From: Pseudomonadaceae bacterium
GTDB taxonomy: Bacteria; Pseudomonadota; Gammaproteobacteria; Pseudomonadales; Pseudomonadaceae
Length of the DNA: 64,000 bases
Reading direction: 5' to 3'
Assembly (NCBI GenBank): GCA_900766265.1
Contig: CAAFUS010000013.1
Span: 783,423-847,422 of the forward strand
The number at the start of each line of letters is the position of its first letter. Positions within the stretch are counted from its first letter, which is position 1. Below are positions 62,402 through 64,000 of the stretch, piece by piece. Made by a program: the position numbers and the translations under genes. The notes beneath the pieces were generated by a model, which ran no database searches, was not told where the DNA came from, and saw only the letters and a program-made list of their open reading frames with translations.

Positions 62402-62869
62402 ATGACATCGCTACCCATCGACCAGGCGCTACCGGCCTTGCGTCAAGCCTTGCGCGAGCGCGACGAGGCCGTGCTCGAGGCCCCGCCCGGTGCCGGCAAG
62501 ACCACCCGGGTCCCGCTGGCGCTGCTCGACGAACCCTGGCTGGCCGGCCGCTCCATCCTGATGCTGGAACCGCGCCGCCTGGCCGCCCGCGCCGCCGCGG
62601 AGCGCCTGGCCAGCGAGCTCGGGGAAAAAGTCGGCGAGCGGGTCGGCTACCGCATCCGCCTGGAAAGCCGTGTAGGGCCGAACACCCGCATCGAGGTGGT
62701 CACCGAGGGCATCCTGGCGCGGCGTCTTCAGGACGACCCGGCCCTCGATGGCGTGGGCCTGGTCATCTTCGACGAATTCCACGAATTACTAAATGCACTA
62801 AAATTCATAATTCTTGTCAAAAACGAGAGCTTCATCACGTTGTTTATATGGGCAGGTGAGCGCCGCTAG
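62402..62869 (+). pseudogene. hrpB: Truncated ATP-dependent helicase HrpB
   Basis: The first 128 codons encode a good HrpB N-terminus: Walker [34 protein letters not shown], and the DEFH box in VIFDEFHE. At about 62785 homology stops; the frame then runs 27 codons into foreign AT-rich DNA ([16 protein letters not shown]) before a stop. HrpB normally has about 840 residues, so this is an insertional disruption. A TATAAT at 62374-62379 marks its probable promoter. Confidence 0.88.
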
Positions 62870-62921
62870 CCCTCACAAGCTCACCACGGTCACGTAAAGC
62901 AACTGCACGAGAGCCAGTGGC

Positions 62922-63083
62922 GTGATGATTCGCTTGGTGGTTGTGAAAGGGTACGTATCCCGGTTACTAATGAACGAGGCAATAGCAGCCTACATACGGC
63001 TCGTGCGGCCCGAGCTGGGAGCCGATTTAAAGGGAGTTTTAGAGGCTATTAGTGTTGACGTGCGAAGTATGGAGCGGGAATGA
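62922..63083 (+). CDS. Short frame resembling the C-terminus of RepB-type partition proteins
   Basis: About 53 residues (from GTG 62922 or ATG 62925). The segment KGYVSRLLMNEAIAAYI then VRPELGADLKGVLEAIS resembles the tail of ParB/RepB-family partition-like proteins of integrative elements. It is far shorter than those (about 300 residues), so it is probably a 5'-truncated remnant. An intact small protein is possible. Confidence 0.35.
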   Translation: MMIRLVVVKGYVSRLLMNEAIAAYIRLVRPELGADLKGVLEAISVDVRSMERE

Positions 63084-63105
63084 AAGGCATCCTCCAGCGG
63101 AGTGC

Positions 63106-63297
63106 TGAATCGTCCCGGCTTTTGTGGAGGCCGTTTCGTTTAAGTCAGGCCGCAATGGCCACACCAGCTTGTTGCCGGTAGAAGTTTGCCTCAGCCTCCG
63201 CAGGCGGGATATACCCGATTGAACTCAGCAGGCGCTCATTGTTGTACCAGTGTTGTACCAGTGCACCCACCTGGTCTGGCTCAGCTAGTTCCGTGAT
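63106..63297 (-). mobile_element. Remnant of an IS3-family insertion sequence (transposase tail and right end)
   Basis: On the minus strand a frame ending at 63145 reads TELAEPDQVGALVQHWYNN, then ERLLSSIGYIPPAEAEANF and YRQ, the typical C-terminus of IS3-group OrfB integrases. About 50 codons remain. The sequence after the stop (TGAATCGTCCCGG near 63106) looks like the terminal repeat. The rest of the IS is lost; its cut point lies in the end of the neighbouring BPSL0761-type gene. Confidence 0.75.
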
Positions 63298-63559
63298 CAG
63301 AAAACATCGGATCATTTAACAGCCAGCTGACTAACACCGGATGTAGAGGTCCATGCTTGTCGGCCAATAGGGAAAGTTCCTGCTTGGATCGCTCTTCCGC
63401 TCGCCCAGCCAACGAGATGGTCTCCGCTGTCGGGTAATGCCGTAGTAGATTTTTTGCTTGGTACCGTACGCTTTCAGGAAGGCTCGTGTCCCTGGCCAGT
63501 TCCTGTAGGAAGTCCCGTGTTTGCACAACGCTACGGGTGCGCTCATGGGCCATCGTCAT
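63281..63559 (-). CDS. BPSL0761-type small protein with IS-altered C-terminus
   Basis: 92 residues starting MTMAHERTRSVVQTRDFL and containing RDTSLPESVRYQAKNLLRHY and HGPLHPVLVSW. I recall this as a family common in proteobacterial accessory regions, function unknown. AGGAG lies eight bases before the ATG. The last residues (about HGTS) come from the IS3 fragment, so the native end is lost or changed. Its start overlaps the stop of a 40-codon upstream frame (ATGA). Confidence 0.65.
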   Translation of the reverse strand: MTMAHERTRSVVQTRDFLQELARDTSLPESVRYQAKNLLRHYPTAETISLAGRAEERSKQELSLLADKHGPLHPVLVSWLLNDPMFSDHGTS

Positions 63560-63678
63560 GGCATTGCTCCTGAAATGTCCGCAGGGGGAGACGGCTTCCC
63601 GTCAACATGTCCCACGGCCCGTGGGGGCATTTTACTGTATGAAGCTTGATCTGCCAAAAAGGGTGGAGCCTCAATCAT
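63556..63678 (-). CDS. Candidate 40-residue leader protein coupled to the BPSL0761-type gene
   Basis: The frame runs from ATG 63678, with AGGAG four bases upstream, to a TGA that overlaps the next start as ATGA. The product begins MIEAPPFLADQASYSKMPPR and has no known motif. Good ribosome site plus coupling suggest it is translated. It could be a leader that controls the downstream gene. Confidence 0.45.
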   Translation of the reverse strand: MIEAPPFLADQASYSKMPPRAVGHVDGKPSPPADISGAMP

Positions 63679-63792
63679 CAGTCTCCTGTGATCCGCTCCG
63701 CACCGCTATTGCCCGCAAAACAGCATTCGAAGGTGGCAGAGTAACGGTGCGGCCAGGCCTGGGGGCATATCACTCATCGTGGTGCAGCCATG

Positions 63793-63904
63793 GTCGACGA
63801 AGCTTCAAGTGCGCTGGTTAGCAACCTATGTGAGCAGAGCGGCCGAGAAACTGCGTGGCCAGGGCTCGTTGTGCAGCACTATGTTGGCGCTGATGGAAAA
63901 TTGA
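63793..63904 (+). pseudogene. Fragment resembling the tail of a UmuC/RulB-type Y-family polymerase
   Basis: A plus-strand frame ending at 63904 reads WLATYVSRAAEKLRGQGSL, close to the RAAEKLR segment in the C-terminal part of UmuC/RulB. Nothing upstream in frame resembles the polymerase, and the frame ends in IS-like sequence. It is a decayed remnant. Confidence 0.5.
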
Positions 63905-63932
63905 CCCACCCTGCCGATTGAAATTTGACCCA
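63896..63932. repeat. Direct repeats resembling an IS21-family end
   Basis: GAAAATTGACCCA (63896-63908) and GAAATTTGACCCA (63920-63932) are spaced 24 bases apart. Multiple terminal repeats of this kind are found at IS21-type ends. The element would extend beyond the window. Confidence 0.45.
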
Positions 63933-64000
63933 GGGCGGATTGCTGATTTTGTTACCAGCAACTGTGGATAAGTCTACCAGCGCAGCTGCTGTTGCCCCCA

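Larger units (their letters stand above)
62786..64000. mobile_element. Left edge of a genomic island or transposable element inserted in hrpB
   Basis: Base composition changes abruptly at about 62786. The segment is a mosaic of short remnants: a RepB-like frame, an IS3 transposase tail, a BPSL0761-type gene, a UmuC-like tail and a possible IS21-type end. The element runs off the window; its other border and class are unknown. No integrase or attachment site was recognised. Confidence 0.75.

Noticed and set aside
63241..63262. Tandem GTTGTACCAGT duplication in the IS3 remnant as a frameshift or insertion scar
   Set aside because: The frame translates smoothly across it as VGALVQHWYNNERLL, as expected for the transposase, so it is ordinary coding sequence.
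63640..63660. Possible LexA box near CTGTATGA before the UmuC-like fragment
   Set aside because: Only one half-site is visible; the second half at the required spacing is missing.

Overview
The window is about 64 kb of GC-rich chromosomal DNA from a Pseudomonadaceae member. Gene content and order match Pseudomonas/Stutzerimonas: the phaJ-cidAB-proA-nadD-rsfS-rlmH-pbpA-rodA-sltB-rlpA-dacC-lipBA block, the holA-lptE-leuS block, miaB-ybeZYX-lnt, hemL-thiED-ladS, amn, and urt/ure. The species call is inference; no rRNA or other strict marker is present and no tRNA was recognised.

Layout. (1) 1-5.3 kb: the 5' part of a lipoprotein with MORN repeats and a C13-type cysteine peptidase domain, an enoyl-CoA hydratase, a CidA/CidB pair, a LON-domain protein and a DedA-PAP2 fusion. 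(2) 5.5-16.6 kb, plus strand: proA, nadD, rsfS, rlmH, then the cell-elongation and peptidoglycan genes mrdA, rodA, sltB1, rlpA and dacC, then ybeD, lipB and lipA, closed by a strong terminator. (3) 16.6-33.6 kb, mostly minus strand: a second lytic transglycosylase, a 52-codon arfA with an internal hairpin, holA-lptE-leuS, lnt-corC-ybeY-ybeZ-miaB and hemL-thiE-thiD. (4) 33.8-39.4 kb: a LadS-like sensor kinase without a receiver domain, an acyl-CoA dehydrogenase, a decayed three-unit type I-E CRISPR-like array and AMP nucleosidase.

(5) 39.4-58.9 kb is the urea region. ureEFG-hupE sits on its own. The main cluster urtABCDE-ureDA-(two acetyltransferases)-ureBC runs on the minus strand about 6.6 kb away. 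Both units carry a sequence that fits a sigma-54 promoter, and the urtA promoter has an NtrC-like site upstream. Together they indicate nitrogen-controlled uptake of urea (UrtABCDE), hydrolysis by urease (UreABC) and nickel loading (UreDEFG, HupE). Between the two units lie a DMT exporter, an oxaloacetate decarboxylase, an MFS exporter, an outer membrane protein and a sensor kinase. A palindromic repeat family occurs in several gaps of the urt/ure operon.

(6) 59-62.4 kb: rluE, a DUF2788 protein, an Lrp-type regulator, a cation efflux pump and a lipoprotein. (7) From about 62,786 to the end, hrpB is cut after its DEFH helicase box by AT-richer foreign DNA. That DNA is a mosaic: a RepB-like fragment, an IS3-family transposase tail, a BPSL0761-type gene with a small translationally coupled leader ORF, a UmuC-like tail, and a possible IS21-type end. 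This is the left edge of a genomic island that continues outside the window.
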